A DNA stretch of 64,000 bases. Source: Salinibacillus xinjiangensis. Lineage in GTDB: Bacteria; Bacillota; Bacilli; Bacillales; Alkalibacillaceae. The stretch is taken from NCBI RefSeq assembly GCF_009649735.1, contig NZ_WJNH01000003.1, forward strand, positions 290,629 through 354,628, read 5' to 3'. The notes under the pieces were generated by a model. The model searched no databases. It was not told the origin of the DNA and saw only the letters and a program-made list of their open reading frames with translations. Both the position numbers and the translations under genes were made by a program. Of the stretch, positions 36,479 to 45,050 are shown piece by piece. How positions within the stretch are numbered: position 1 is the stretch's first letter; the number at the start of each line of letters is the position of its first letter.

Positions 36479-36751
36479 ATGGGAAAAATCCAATCTTCAG
36501 AAGAGCTTATGAAATATATTGAGAAAATGAATAGTGATAACTCTGTATTCCAGTTTTCGATTCCTGGCAAGGGAAAATTTACACTTGTTTTACAAGAGGA
36601 AGAGGATGCAAAATCTATAAAGTTTGATGCTGATGAAAATCCTGAACTTAAACGAATGTTAAAAGAAAGTCAGGAGCAGTATAAAAATGGACATGGTATG
36701 TCTACTTCAGAATTATTAAATTCACTGTCTAAAAAGGACTTTATGGTATGA
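36479..36751 (+). CDS. Antitoxin-like small protein
   Basis: 90 residues, acidic (MGKIQSSEELMKYIEKMNSDNSVFQF, then a C-terminal QEQYKNGHGMSTSELLNSLSKKDF helix). Size, acidity and its position directly before a RelE/ParE-like reading frame suggest the antitoxin of a type II pair. GGTGGTGTTTAATT precedes ATG 36479. Its end overlaps the expected toxin start. The partner is decayed, so it may be orphaned. Confidence 0.6.
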   Translation: MGKIQSSEELMKYIEKMNSDNSVFQFSIPGKGKFTLVLQEEEDAKSIKFDADENPELKRMLKESQEQYKNGHGMSTSELLNSLSKKDFMV

Positions 36752-37012
36752 CCGGAAAGTTATTTGGACCCCTGCTGTTAAGGAAAAACTTACTCTGTTT
36801 AGGAGTGAAAGGTTTACATCTGAAGAGACTCTTGATTTTATCTCTCAGTTTATCATCGAAACTGAAGATCTATTAAAGAATCGTATTATTGGAAAAACAT
36901 ACACTGAAGAAGTCGGAAAATATAGGTAGTTATTAAAAGGTTTAGAGTGTATTATAAATTGATTGAGAATGATGTTGTTATTTTAGCTATCCTTTTTCCA
37001 GGTGAAAACTAA
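36743..37012 (+). pseudogene. Decayed RelE/ParE-family toxin gene
   Basis: Two frames carry the pieces of one toxin: YDRKVIWTPAVKEKLTLFR...IIGKTYTEEVGKYR, then after a stop and frame change VVIKRFRVYYKLIENDVVI ending LAILFPGEN at TAA 37010-37012. The usual MVYD start appears to have lost two bases (ATGGTATGAC), and several bases are missing between GKYR and VVIKRF. Two lesions make it a pseudogene rather than a sequencing slip, though an assembly error cannot be excluded. Confidence 0.62.
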
Positions 37013-37179
37013 ATAAATCTTATACGTGAGATTTTATGACCATTACAATTAGTTATGGTCTTTTCTTATGAAAATTTATTGTCAACTATTTGTAAAGAGC
37101 AATTAGACCGTTTTGAAGCAATACAATTAACCAAACGATGAGCTTTAGTTTAATAAGGATTTGAAAATAAAGAGAAGAA

Positions 37180-37210
37180 AAATCTCAGTTCAATGAACTG
37201 AGATTTTTTA
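37180..37210. terminator. Bidirectional terminator
   Basis: AAAATCTCAGTTCA(A)TGAACTGAGATTTTTT: 13-bp stem with minimal loop, before the end of the SDR gene on the minus strand. Confidence 0.85.
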
Positions 37211-37259
37211 TTTTTAATTCTACGTGTTGCGATAGACAATGCTTTCCGTATCTATAAAA

Positions 37260-38027
37260 TTATTTCGGCTGCATTCGAATCGCTCCATCTAGGCGAATCA
37301 CTTCACCATTTAGCATCGGATTTTCGACAATACTTTGAGCCAATTTCGCGTATTCAGATGGATCCCCTAAACGCGAAGGGAATGGAGTCATTTTCCCTAA
37401 TGCATCACGGGCTTTTTCAGGTAATGTTCCAAATAGAGGGGTATCAAATAACCCTGGTGCAATGGTCATAACCCGAATCCCATACTGGGCAAGGTCACGA
37501 GCGATAGGTAAGGTCATGCCGATAATTCCTCCTTTGGAAGCACTGTACGCAGCTTGACCCATTTGACCTTCAAAGGCGGCAACAGAAGCCGTGTTAATGA
37601 ATACACCTCGTTCACCAGTTTCAATTGGCTCATTTGTTTTCATTTTTTCAGCAGCCAACCGAATGACATTAAAGGTTCCAACTAAATTAACCTGTATGAC
37701 TTTTTGAAAAGACCCGAAATCGTGCGGCCCATTCTTACTAACGGTTTTTTGAGCAGCACCAATACCAGCACAATTTACCACAATGTTAAGTTTGCCAAAT
37801 TGATTATAAGCCGTTTGAACAGCCTGTTGAACACTGTCCTCATCCGTCACATCTGTATTAACAAACGAGACCTGATCACCTAACTCCTCTGCTAGTATTT
37901 GACCTCTGTCTGTTTGTAAATCGGCAATGACAACACTCGCTCCAGCTGCAACGAGTTGCCGTGCAGTTGCTTCCCCTAAGCCAGATGCGCCACCTGTAAC
38001 AAGTCCTACTGATTCTTGAATATTCAT
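37260..38027 (-). CDS. SDR-family 3-hydroxyacyl-CoA dehydrogenase (HSD10-like)
   Basis: 255 residues. Rossmann [12 protein letters not shown] (12-24), NNAG-equivalent VNCAGIG, catalytic Ser/Tyr/Lys in NTASVAA and YSASKGG (about 161), and [14 protein letters not shown]. It follows the bacterial HSD17B10-like enzymes that oxidise 3-hydroxyacyl-CoA with NAD, including branched-chain products. Good GGAGG before ATG 38027. Paired with a thiolase gene 29 nt upstream, completing beta-oxidation steps. Confidence 0.9.
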   Translation of the reverse strand: MNIQESVGLVTGGASGLGEATARQLVAAGASVVIADLQTDRGQILAEELGDQVSFVNTDVTDEDSVQQAVQTAYNQFGKLNIVVNCAGIGAAQKTVSKNGPHDFGSFQKVIQVNLVGTFNVIRLAAEKMKTNEPIETGERGVFINTASVAAFEGQMGQAAYSASKGGIIGMTLPIARDLAQYGIRVMTIAPGLFDTPLFGTLPEKARDALGKMTPFPSRLGDPSEYAKLAQSIVENPMLNGEVIRLDGAIRMQPK

Positions 38028-38056
38028 TTAATATACCTCCATTAAAAAATAGATTC

Positions 38057-39208
38057 CTAGTCTAATCGTTCAATAATTGTTGCGTTTGCCATTCCATGTC
38101 CTTCACACATCGTTTGTAATCCATAGCGGCCACCAGTACGTTCTAGCTCATGGATAAGAGTAGTCATGAGTTTCGCGCCACTAGCTCCTAATGGGTGTCC
38201 TAAAGCAATTGCTCCACCATTCGGATTTAACTTTTCTGGATCTCCACCAATTCCATCAAGCCATGCTAAAGGAACAGGGGCAAAGGCTTCATTTACCTCA
38301 TATAAATCGATGTCATCTATGGATAAGCCGGCTTTATCCAGTACCTTTTTCGTTGCTGGAATTGGACCTGTTAGCATTAAGGTTGGATCTGAACCAACTA
38401 CAGTTCGAGCAACGACTCGAAAGCGTGGCTTCAGACCGAGCTGTTCTGCTTTTTCCCTTGACATTAAAAGGATAGCAGCAGATCCATCACTAATTTGACT
38501 CGCATTTCCTGCATGTATCACGCCATCCTCTTTAAATACAGGCTTTAATCCACCTAAGGTCTCAACCGTAGTGTCTGCTCGAGGCCCTTCATCAGCTACA
38601 ATCGTTTCCTTATTACCATCAGGCAAGGTGACTTCAACTGGGAAAAGCTCTTGCTTAAATCGACCTTCTTCTTGGGCACGAATGGCTCGTTGATGACTTT
38701 CATATGAGAATTCATCCAATTGCCTTCTGGAATAGCCCCATTTCTCGGCAATACGCTCAGCTGATAGTCCTTGATTAATCATTTCATACTTTTCTGTAAG
38801 GGCTGGACTAAAGGATATACCCTTCATGTTTGAAAACATCGGAACTCTTGACATATTTTCAATCCCAGCTACAATCACCACATCCATATCACCACTTAAA
38901 ATCGCTTGGGAAGCAAAGTGAACCGCCTGCTGACTGGAACCACACTGACGGTCAATGGTTGTTCCAGGCACTTCAATTGGAAAACCAGCAATTAGAGCAG
39001 CTACACGGCCAATATCAGCTGCTTGTTCTCCAACTTGGGATACACAGCCCATAATCACATCCTCTACCTCGCTTGAAGAAATACCCGCCCGCCTCACCAG
39101 CTCCTTCAGTGTTAGAGCGGCAAGGTCATCTGCCCGCATATGACTCAGCATGCCATTGCGACGGCCAACTGGTGTCCGAACGGCTTCTACGATTACGACT
39201 TCTCTCAT
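38057..39208 (-). CDS. Acetyl-CoA C-acyltransferase (thiolase)
   Basis: 383 residues. Nucleophile Cys in DRQCGSSQQAVHFASQA (near 88), NPNGGAIALGHPLGASG with the catalytic His (near 340), and CEGHGMANATI with the second Cys. It cleaves 3-ketoacyl-CoA. Start ATG 39208 gives MREVVIVEAVRTPVGR and has AAAGGGGGAAATAG upstream; the longer open frame is not translated protein. Operon with the SDR gene; related to the + strand acyl-CoA operon. Confidence 0.92.
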   Translation of the reverse strand: MREVVIVEAVRTPVGRRNGMLSHMRADDLAALTLKELVRRAGISSSEVEDVIMGCVSQVGEQAADIGRVAALIAGFPIEVPGTTIDRQCGSSQQAVHFASQAILSGDMDVVIVAGIENMSRVPMFSNMKGISFSPALTEKYEMINQGLSAERIAEKWGYSRRQLDEFSYESHQRAIRAQEEGRFKQELFPVEVTLPDGNKETIVADEGPRADTTVETLGGLKPVFKEDGVIHAGNASQISDGSAAILLMSREKAEQLGLKPRFRVVARTVVGSDPTLMLTGPIPATKKVLDKAGLSIDDIDLYEVNEAFAPVPLAWLDGIGGDPEKLNPNGGAIALGHPLGASGAKLMTTLIHELERTGGRYGLQTMCEGHGMANATIIERLD

Positions 39209-39426
39209 TCTATTTCCCCCTTTAAATTTTGGATGAAGATTTTCTAAAACGGATAAGAAAACCCTTAGATTACATATATTATAACAAAGTTGTGAATAAT
39301 CTGAAAAATAAATAGGTAAATGGAATGAAAAATACCGTTCAACTTGAATGAACAAAAATTTAATTTGTAATTTATCAGCGGAATTGAGAAAATAAAGTGT
39401 AGACGTTATAAGCGGAGGGACGTAAC

Positions 39427-40527
39427 ATGTCAAAGAAAATAAAAGTTGGTTTAATTTTTGGTGGAAAGTCTGCCGAACACGAGGTTTCACTCCAGTCGGC
39501 CAAAAATATTGTAGAAGCGATTAATAAAGAAAAATATGAGGTTACGTTAATAGGGATTGATAAACAAGGGAAATGGCATTTGAATGAGCAATCAAACTAT
39601 CTTCTTCATGAAGAGGATCCCAAGCTCATTTCCCTAAATAAAAGTAATAAACACGTCGGACTTGTTCCAGGTGAAGAACATCATCAAATCATTAACTTAG
39701 ATGGTGAATTGGATTTAGATCAGTTAGACGTCATTTTCCCGATTTTACACGGAACATTAGGGGAAGACGGTAGTATTCAAGGGATGCTACGCTTGGCGAA
39801 CTTACCTTATGTGGGGACCAATGTACTAGGGTCAGCTGTTTGCATGGATAAGGATATCGCCAAACGACTCCTACGTGATGTGGGAATCCATGTGGCGAAA
39901 TCCATAACCGTCCGTAAGCATGACCAGCAAAATATCTCCTTTGAAAAGGTAAAAAGCACTTTAGGATTGCCTGTGTTTATTAAGCCTGCCAACCAAGGCT
40001 CGTCAGTAGGTGTGAGTCGAGTAAACACGGAAGAAGAATTTAAAAAAGGTCTACAGGAAGCCTTTCAGTTTGACCACAAGCTGTTAATTGAAGAGAATAT
40101 CGTCGGCCGCGAAATTGAATGCTCCGTTCTCGGAAATGAGTATCCTAAAGCATCATTGCCAGGAGAAATTCTCCCACAAGGAGACCACTTTTACTCCTAT
40201 GAAACGAAATACATTGACGAAAGTGGCGCAAAGCTAGAAATTCCAGCTAATTTAAGTGATAAGGAGGTTGAATTGATTCAATCAACCTCTGTTCAAGCCT
40301 TTAAGGCCCTCGAGTGTGAAGGTTTGTCACGAGTGGATTTCTTCCTAAAAGAAGATGGAACATTGGTCTTAAATGAAATCAACACTCTTCCTGGTTTTAC
40401 GAAAATTAGTATGTATCCGAAGCTTTGGGAAGTAACTGGCATTAGCTATCCAGATCTCATCGACCAGCTGATTGAACTTGCGATCGATAGACATAAACGT
40501 GATGCAAATTTAAAGAGTTCAATTTAA
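39427..40527 (+). CDS. ddl: D-alanine--D-alanine ligase
   Basis: 366 residues. GGKSAEHEVSLQSAKN at the N-terminus with the conserved Glu/Ser, HGTLGEDGSIQG, FIKPANQGSSVGVSR (ATP-grasp), and FYSYETKYID omega-loop whose Tyr points to D-Ala-D-Ala rather than D-lactate specificity; LNEINTLPGFT near the end. Makes the peptidoglycan dipeptide. GCGGAGGG precedes ATG 39427. No murF follows; single gene with terminator. Confidence 0.95.
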   Translation: MSKKIKVGLIFGGKSAEHEVSLQSAKNIVEAINKEKYEVTLIGIDKQGKWHLNEQSNYLLHEEDPKLISLNKSNKHVGLVPGEEHHQIINLDGELDLDQLDVIFPILHGTLGEDGSIQGMLRLANLPYVGTNVLGSAVCMDKDIAKRLLRDVGIHVAKSITVRKHDQQNISFEKVKSTLGLPVFIKPANQGSSVGVSRVNTEEEFKKGLQEAFQFDHKLLIEENIVGREIECSVLGNEYPKASLPGEILPQGDHFYSYETKYIDESGAKLEIPANLSDKEVELIQSTSVQAFKALECEGLSRVDFFLKEDGTLVLNEINTLPGFTKISMYPKLWEVTGISYPDLIDQLIELAIDRHKRDANLKSSI

Positions 40528-40540
40528 ATATTCACTTTAG

Positions 40541-40578
40541 CGCTTGGATGAGAATAGAAATTCATCCAAGCGTTTTTG
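40541..40578 (+). terminator. Terminator after ddl
   Basis: CGCTTGGATGA / TCATCCAAGCG perfect 11-bp stem, 10-nt loop, then TTTTTG. Confidence 0.9.
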
Positions 40579-40610
40579 TTTGGCTTATAATGAAGCACAT
40601 TCCTCGTTTA

Positions 40611-40795
40611 AAAAGCGGTGCGATTGTCCCTGAGAGCTAGCATGAACAACCGTTTCTGCTCAAGAATTGAAGTGATTGTCCTTGAGATCCATTATGAAGG
40701 ACAAAAGACGCCAAAAAATGATGGAAATGTTCATCATGGGAGCCGTAAAGGACTCAACCCTCCCGAAATGCGGTGCAGTTGTACTTCATAACGAA
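40611..40795. repeat. Degenerate ~26 nt repeat array with GTG-x(0-2)-RTTGTCC module
   Basis: The 353-nt gap between ddl and eutH contains related units: GCGGTGCGATTGTCCCTGAG, GAAGTGATTGTCCTTGAGA, GCGGTGCAGTTGTACTTCAT, and an inverted one (TATGAAGGACAAAAGACGCC). Unit length is roughly 24-28 nt. No open frame is evident. Distinct from the TTTAGCA family. Confidence 0.5.
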
Positions 40796-40880
40796 ATTAT
40801 ATGGATTTTAGATCAATAGATTCAAATTCTCCAAAATATGTTAGCATAATAATGATAGAAACTACGAATGGAGAAAATAT

Positions 40881-41978
40881 ATGGGAATCAATGATGTCAT
40901 TGTTTATATAGTAGTAGTTTTTTTAGCATTAGGGGCCATCGATAAAATATTAGGAAATCGGTGGGGCTATGGCGAACGTTTTACCGAGGGATTTATGGCC
41001 ATGGGAACGTTAACTTTAGCTATGGTTGGTATTATATCATTATCACCTGTGTTAGCAGCGCTTCTTAAGCCCATTATTGCTCCTATTTATGGGCTGATAG
41101 GTGCTGACCCGGCTTCGTTTGTCAACACCATTCTAGCCATTGACATGGGAGGCTATGCACTTGCCCAAGAAATGGCCCAAACGGCAGAGGCAGAGGTATT
41201 TTCGTGGGTGTTTTTAGGGACGATGATGGGTGTAACGATTGTCTTTACTATTCCTGTAGCCCTCGGACTTATCCAAAAGGAGGATCATCCCTATTTCGCA
41301 AAGGGGATTCTAATTGGATTGATTACCGTTCCGATTGGTAGTTTAATAGGAGGTCTTGTTGGTCAGCTTAGCTTCATGATGATTCTAAAAAACCTTCTTC
41401 CAACAATTTTGATTTCCATTTTAATTGCAATTGGCTTATGGAAACATACAGAAAAAATAATAGCTGGATTTACCATTTTCGGAAGGTTCATTGAAATCAT
41501 CGCCATTATTGGTCTTGCTGCAATCAGTATTGAAACCATGACAGGCTTTGTTGTCATTCCAAATATGACTCCACTTCATGAGGGAATACAAATTGTGGGA
41601 ATGATCGCTTTATTTCTAGCAGGAGCATTTCCTATGGTTGCTTTTATTGAAAAAACCCTTAAAAAGCCATTAGCCAAACTGGGAGCACTCTTAGGCATAA
41701 GCGAGACTTCGACTGCAGGCCTCGTCTCATCACTAGCTCATAGTATTCCCATGCTCGTCTTATTGAAGGACATGGATCAACGAGGAAAAGTCATCAATGT
41801 GGCGTTTGCCGTTAGTGGGGCTTTTGTGTTTGGAGGGCATTTAGGTTTTGTAGCGGGGATTGAAAAGGATATGGTTTTTGCCATGATTGTCGGCAAATTA
41901 TCAGGAGGGCTAAGTGCTGTTCTGTTAGCCATGGTTACACTTAGAAAAACAACTACACATACGAGGAGGAATTCGTAA
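40881..41978 (+). CDS. eutH: EutH-family ethanolamine permease
   Basis: 365 residues with about ten TM segments. Opening MGINDVIVYIVVVFLALGAIDKI and motifs LAIDMGGYALAQEMA and ISETSTAGLVSSLAHSIPML are characteristic of EutH. Imports ethanolamine (mainly at low pH) in organisms with eut operons, but no eutABC or shell genes occur in this window. ATG 40881 follows GGAGAAAATAT. A small coupled gene follows (TAATG overlap). Confidence 0.88.
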   Translation: MGINDVIVYIVVVFLALGAIDKILGNRWGYGERFTEGFMAMGTLTLAMVGIISLSPVLAALLKPIIAPIYGLIGADPASFVNTILAIDMGGYALAQEMAQTAEAEVFSWVFLGTMMGVTIVFTIPVALGLIQKEDHPYFAKGILIGLITVPIGSLIGGLVGQLSFMMILKNLLPTILISILIAIGLWKHTEKIIAGFTIFGRFIEIIAIIGLAAISIETMTGFVVIPNMTPLHEGIQIVGMIALFLAGAFPMVAFIEKTLKKPLAKLGALLGISETSTAGLVSSLAHSIPMLVLLKDMDQRGKVINVAFAVSGAFVFGGHLGFVAGIEKDMVFAMIVGKLSGGLSAVLLAMVTLRKTTTHTRRNS

Positions 41979-42154
41979 TGGGAATTGTGCTGTATCTCAT
42001 TTCTTTATTTATTCTATATATCTTGATTTCTTCAGCAGTCAAAACAGGTATCAATAATTCAAAATTAGTTGAATTATTGGAAGAGAAAAGAGGGAAAGAG
42101 GAAGCTACTGAGCCAAAAAAGGAATCATTTCTTGATCATGATTTAGATGATTAA
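41978..42154 (+). CDS. Small single-TM protein coupled to eutH
   Basis: 58 residues: one TM helix (about 2-22, MGIVLYLISLFILYILISSAV) then a charged cytoplasmic tail ending DHDLDD. AGGAGGA lies 7 nt before ATG 41978, whose A is the last base of the eutH stop. Strong ribosome binding site and tight coupling argue it is real. May be a small partner of the permease; no family recognised. Confidence 0.72.
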   Translation: MGIVLYLISLFILYILISSAVKTGINNSKLVELLEEKRGKEEATEPKKESFLDHDLDD

Positions 42155-42175
42155 AATTGACAAAGGGTGAATCAC

Positions 42176-42679
42176 ATGATTATTAGATCAATCACACTAC
42201 AAGATGCAGAAAAATTTATGGGTTTGATTGAGCAGGTTGAAGCTGATTCAAAATACATGCTGTTTGAAGCTGGTGAGCGGAAATTGAACCTAGAAAGACA
42301 AGCCGAAATGATTGAAGGCATTTTAAGTAAAGAAAATTCGACCATTTTAGTAGCTGAAACAGATCAAACTCTAGTCGGTTACTTAATAGCCATGGGTGGT
42401 CAGGCAAAAAGAAATAGCCATTCAGCTTACCTAGTAGCTGGCATATTATCTAACTACCGAGGTAAAGGGATTGGAACGAAGCTTTTTCATGAGCTTGAAA
42501 AATGGGCGAGAGAACGCGGACTACATCGTCTAGAATTAACAGTCGTAGCCAAAAATGATGCAGGACTTGCCTTATATCAAAAACAAGGCTTTAAGATTGA
42601 AGGAACAAAACGAAATTCTTTATACATAGACGGAGAATATGTAAATGAATATTATATGGGGAAATTATTAAAGGGGTAA
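42176..42679 (+). CDS. GNAT family N-acetyltransferase
   Basis: 167 residues. LVAGILSNYRGKGIGTKLFHELEKWARERGLHRLELTVVAKNDAGLALYQKQGFKIEGT spans motifs A and B of the fold. Start ATG 42176 is chosen behind AAAGGGTG; GTG 42167 overlaps it. Followed after 11 nt by a histidine phosphatase gene. Substrate unknown. Confidence 0.87.
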   Translation: MIIRSITLQDAEKFMGLIEQVEADSKYMLFEAGERKLNLERQAEMIEGILSKENSTILVAETDQTLVGYLIAMGGQAKRNSHSAYLVAGILSNYRGKGIGTKLFHELEKWARERGLHRLELTVVAKNDAGLALYQKQGFKIEGTKRNSLYIDGEYVNEYYMGKLLKG

Positions 42680-42690
42680 GGTGAGCGGTT

Positions 42691-43233
42691 ATGACGAAGC
42701 AAATTTACTTAATTAGGCACTGTGAGGCAGAAGGACAACCAGCAGAGTCACCATTAACATCAAATGGGCATAAACAAGCTGAAATGCTAGCGGATTTTTT
42801 CTCAAACCTTTCAGTTGACCAAATCATATCAAGTCCATATCTCCGTGCTAAAGAATCTGTAAGGCCGCTTGCGGATAAGAAGGGACTTTCATTAAAAGTC
42901 GATGAACGATTACATGAACGGATTTTGAGCACAAAAAACCTACCTTACTGGCTGCCGAAATTAAAAGAGACCTTTGTGGACTTAGATCTTGCTTTTGAAG
43001 GTGGAGAGTCGAGTCGTGTGGCAACTTCAAGAGCTATTCAGGTTATAGAAGAAACACTGACTGAAAAATATAACAGTACCCTAATCGTTACTCACGGAAA
43101 TTTACTCTCCTTGATATTAAAACATTTTGATTCCAGCTTTGGATTTAAAGAATGGAAAATGCTTACCAATCCCGATGTTTTTCGATTAGATTTCACCAAC
43201 AACAGTAAACCGAGCATTAAACATTTATGGTAA
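42691..43233 (+). CDS. Histidine phosphatase family protein
   Basis: 180 residues, phosphoglycerate mutase-like fold. Catalytic YLIRHCEAEG (RHxxxxG type) at 6-15, SPYLRAKES (second Arg), and VTHGNLLSLI (second His) near 133. Acts on small phosphoesters in the cytoplasm. AAGGTGAGCGG precedes ATG 42691. Part of a run of + genes from eutH. Confidence 0.87.
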   Translation: MTKQIYLIRHCEAEGQPAESPLTSNGHKQAEMLADFFSNLSVDQIISSPYLRAKESVRPLADKKGLSLKVDERLHERILSTKNLPYWLPKLKETFVDLDLAFEGGESSRVATSRAIQVIEETLTEKYNSTLIVTHGNLLSLILKHFDSSFGFKEWKMLTNPDVFRLDFTNNSKPSIKHLW

Positions 43234-43258
43234 CTTATGGTTCTAGTGAGGTGTTTAC

Positions 43259-44017
43259 ATGCAAAATAGCAACGAGATAGGTTTGATTTCACGCAAGCTC
43301 ATCGCTACATTTGTATCGTCGACAGTCATATCCATCATATTGGCAGCCCAATTTTTAATGGAATCAACTCATACATATAATCTTGGGAATGCACTTATGT
43401 CCGGATCATTCTTTTATATGATGTATGTGGGAATTATCATCCTAATATACGGGAATATGGTTTCTATCGTTATAGAATTTTTCCACCGACGGATTCCATT
43501 ACCAAATTGGCTATTTATTTTCATTCACGGTGTTTTTGGATTGGTGATTTGGTTTTTATTAAAGTCTTGGTTTATTGCCTTATTTGGCTTTCTAACGGCA
43601 TTGTTTTATGGTGTTGTTGACCGTTGGGTTTTGAGACGTTTGGAAAAAGACAAGAGCATCAAAATGTTTTTCATCATTCCCATTCTCATTTACGCGTTAT
43701 CATGGGCATCTCTTCAACTCCTATCCCCTTCGTTACCACCGTTTACGGAGGAGGATGCTGTTGAGTTTGCAACCAATAGTGAAGGCACAATCATTGATCA
43801 ATTTCCTGATGAAATCGGAGCATCTTCTACACAAATCGATGGATATCAGGTTGTTCGACAGACGAGTGTTGAGAAAATAGATGATGAGGAGTATATCGTT
43901 ACCTTTACAGAAACCTGGGAAAAAGGCTCAGCTACAGGCTCAAGGTTCTGGTCCTATAGGATTGGTCGGGGTGTTTTAACAGCACATGATAGTGGGGGAG
44001 ATGAACCCCCATTTTAA
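43259..44017 (+). CDS. Membrane protein with five TM segments and C-terminal soluble domain
   Basis: 252 residues. Hydrophobic helices lie at about 16-36, 47-70, 83-118 (possibly two) and 132-152; the last 90 residues form a beta-rich domain (GYQVVRQTSVEKIDDEEYIVTFTETWEKG) probably outside the membrane. AGTGAGGTG precedes ATG 43259. Family not recognised. Confidence 0.72.
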   Translation: MQNSNEIGLISRKLIATFVSSTVISIILAAQFLMESTHTYNLGNALMSGSFFYMMYVGIIILIYGNMVSIVIEFFHRRIPLPNWLFIFIHGVFGLVIWFLLKSWFIALFGFLTALFYGVVDRWVLRRLEKDKSIKMFFIIPILIYALSWASLQLLSPSLPPFTEEDAVEFATNSEGTIIDQFPDEIGASSTQIDGYQVVRQTSVEKIDDEEYIVTFTETWEKGSATGSRFWSYRIGRGVLTAHDSGGDEPPF

Positions 44018-44063
44018 AATCATAGCCAGGTACCATTTGAGGCACCTGGCTATGATTCATTTT
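44018..44063. terminator. Bidirectional terminator
   Basis: AATCATAGCCAGGT / ACCTGGCTATGATT perfect 14-bp stem between convergent genes, with T-rich end on the + side. Confidence 0.88.
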
Positions 44064-45046
44064 AGTTCATACAACATATTTTCAAGCGTTTGAACAGCAT
44101 GCTCCTCAGCTTGTTTCGCCTTGCCTAGTATTTCAATGGTTTGTTGCGCTTGTTTAGAATGGTTCGGATTTCCACCGTCAGGAAATGGATACATATTCAC
44201 AAGCAATTCCAATTGAGTCACAACTTTATCGTAAAATTTACTAGCTTCAAATGCTAGGTTCTTAATTGTTTCCCCATTTTCCATCTCTTCGTCCCATTCT
44301 TGAGCTAGTTTACTAAAAAATTTAGCCGCAAACCTTCTTGCATCATGGACTACTGCTACATTATAAGCATTGCCAAAATCACTTACCTGTTGCTTTTGAA
44401 AGGCTTGAATCCAAGCGTCATAGCCTTTGATCCCATTTTCATATGGCGGGAGGTGATCTTCATGCACTCTTTGGTAGGCATGGTCAATAGCCAGCTCTAA
44501 TGCGCCTTTGAGTTGTTTACTTTTATCCATTTCATTGGTGTCTTCTACCGACATGACAAACAGTTCATTAATCTGTCCACGTCCCAGTTTCTCATAGGGT
44601 AAAGTTCCATTTCCACCAGGGTCTTTAGCCATAAACTCCTTTTTATCATCGTCGTACCCGTAAATATTGCCAAACTCCGGAATAAACATATCCCAGCAAA
44701 TGGCAGGAATACCTTTATCAATACTGTTTTGTATTAATGACATGGCATCTGTTAATTCCTGTGGTGAGGGAGGAGTGAAGTTAACAGTTCGAATCGCTCT
44801 ACAGGTAAATCCTAGATTGCTTAGCCCTTTTCTAAAAAAAGATTCCCAGTCATATCCCGTCGGACCTGCTACATCCACATCATCTGCATTAATATTGATG
44901 CGAAAGGCATGACCTGAGTACCCCATAAATTCAATCATAGTAAGCTCCGGTTTATAATATCGACAGGCACTTAACAGCGCGGTTGCAGCTGATGTCCAGC
45001 TAGAATTATAGTTTTCACACGACAATTGTTGACTCACATGAATCAC
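44057..45046 (-). CDS. BtrH-N-like domain protein linked to an ECF sigma factor
   Basis: 329 residues, no signal peptide. The N-terminal half (YNSSWTSAATALLSACRYYKP, then SIDKGIPAICWDMFIPEFGNIYGYDDDK and DPGGNGTLPYEKL) resembles the papain-like BtrH N-terminal fold, but where the Cys would be expected the sequence is NSSWTS, so it may be inactive. The C-terminal half is helical. It starts 4 nt after the sigma factor's stop, so both are one transcript; likely the sigma factor's partner or output. GTG start 45046; GTG 45037 is an alternative. Confidence 0.65.
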   Translation of the reverse strand: MIHVSQQLSCENYNSSWTSAATALLSACRYYKPELTMIEFMGYSGHAFRININADDVDVAGPTGYDWESFFRKGLSNLGFTCRAIRTVNFTPPSPQELTDAMSLIQNSIDKGIPAICWDMFIPEFGNIYGYDDDKKEFMAKDPGGNGTLPYEKLGRGQINELFVMSVEDTNEMDKSKQLKGALELAIDHAYQRVHEDHLPPYENGIKGYDAWIQAFQKQQVSDFGNAYNVAVVHDARRFAAKFFSKLAQEWDEEMENGETIKNLAFEASKFYDKVVTQLELLVNMYPFPDGGNPNHSKQAQQTIEILGKAKQAEEHAVQTLENMLYELK

Positions 45047-45050
45047 TCTT

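Noticed and set aside
36181..36570. 129-codon minus-strand open frame
   Set aside because: Overlaps the start of the antitoxin-like gene and has a low-information I/S/Y-rich composition without recognisable domain.
38166..39143. Several + strand open frames opposite the thiolase gene
   Set aside because: Shadows of a well-supported minus-strand enzyme.
39340..39365. TTGAATGAAC-containing sequence as a FadR operator for the thiolase gene
   Set aside because: Only a half site resembles the TGAATGA-N-TCATTCA consensus; not strong enough.
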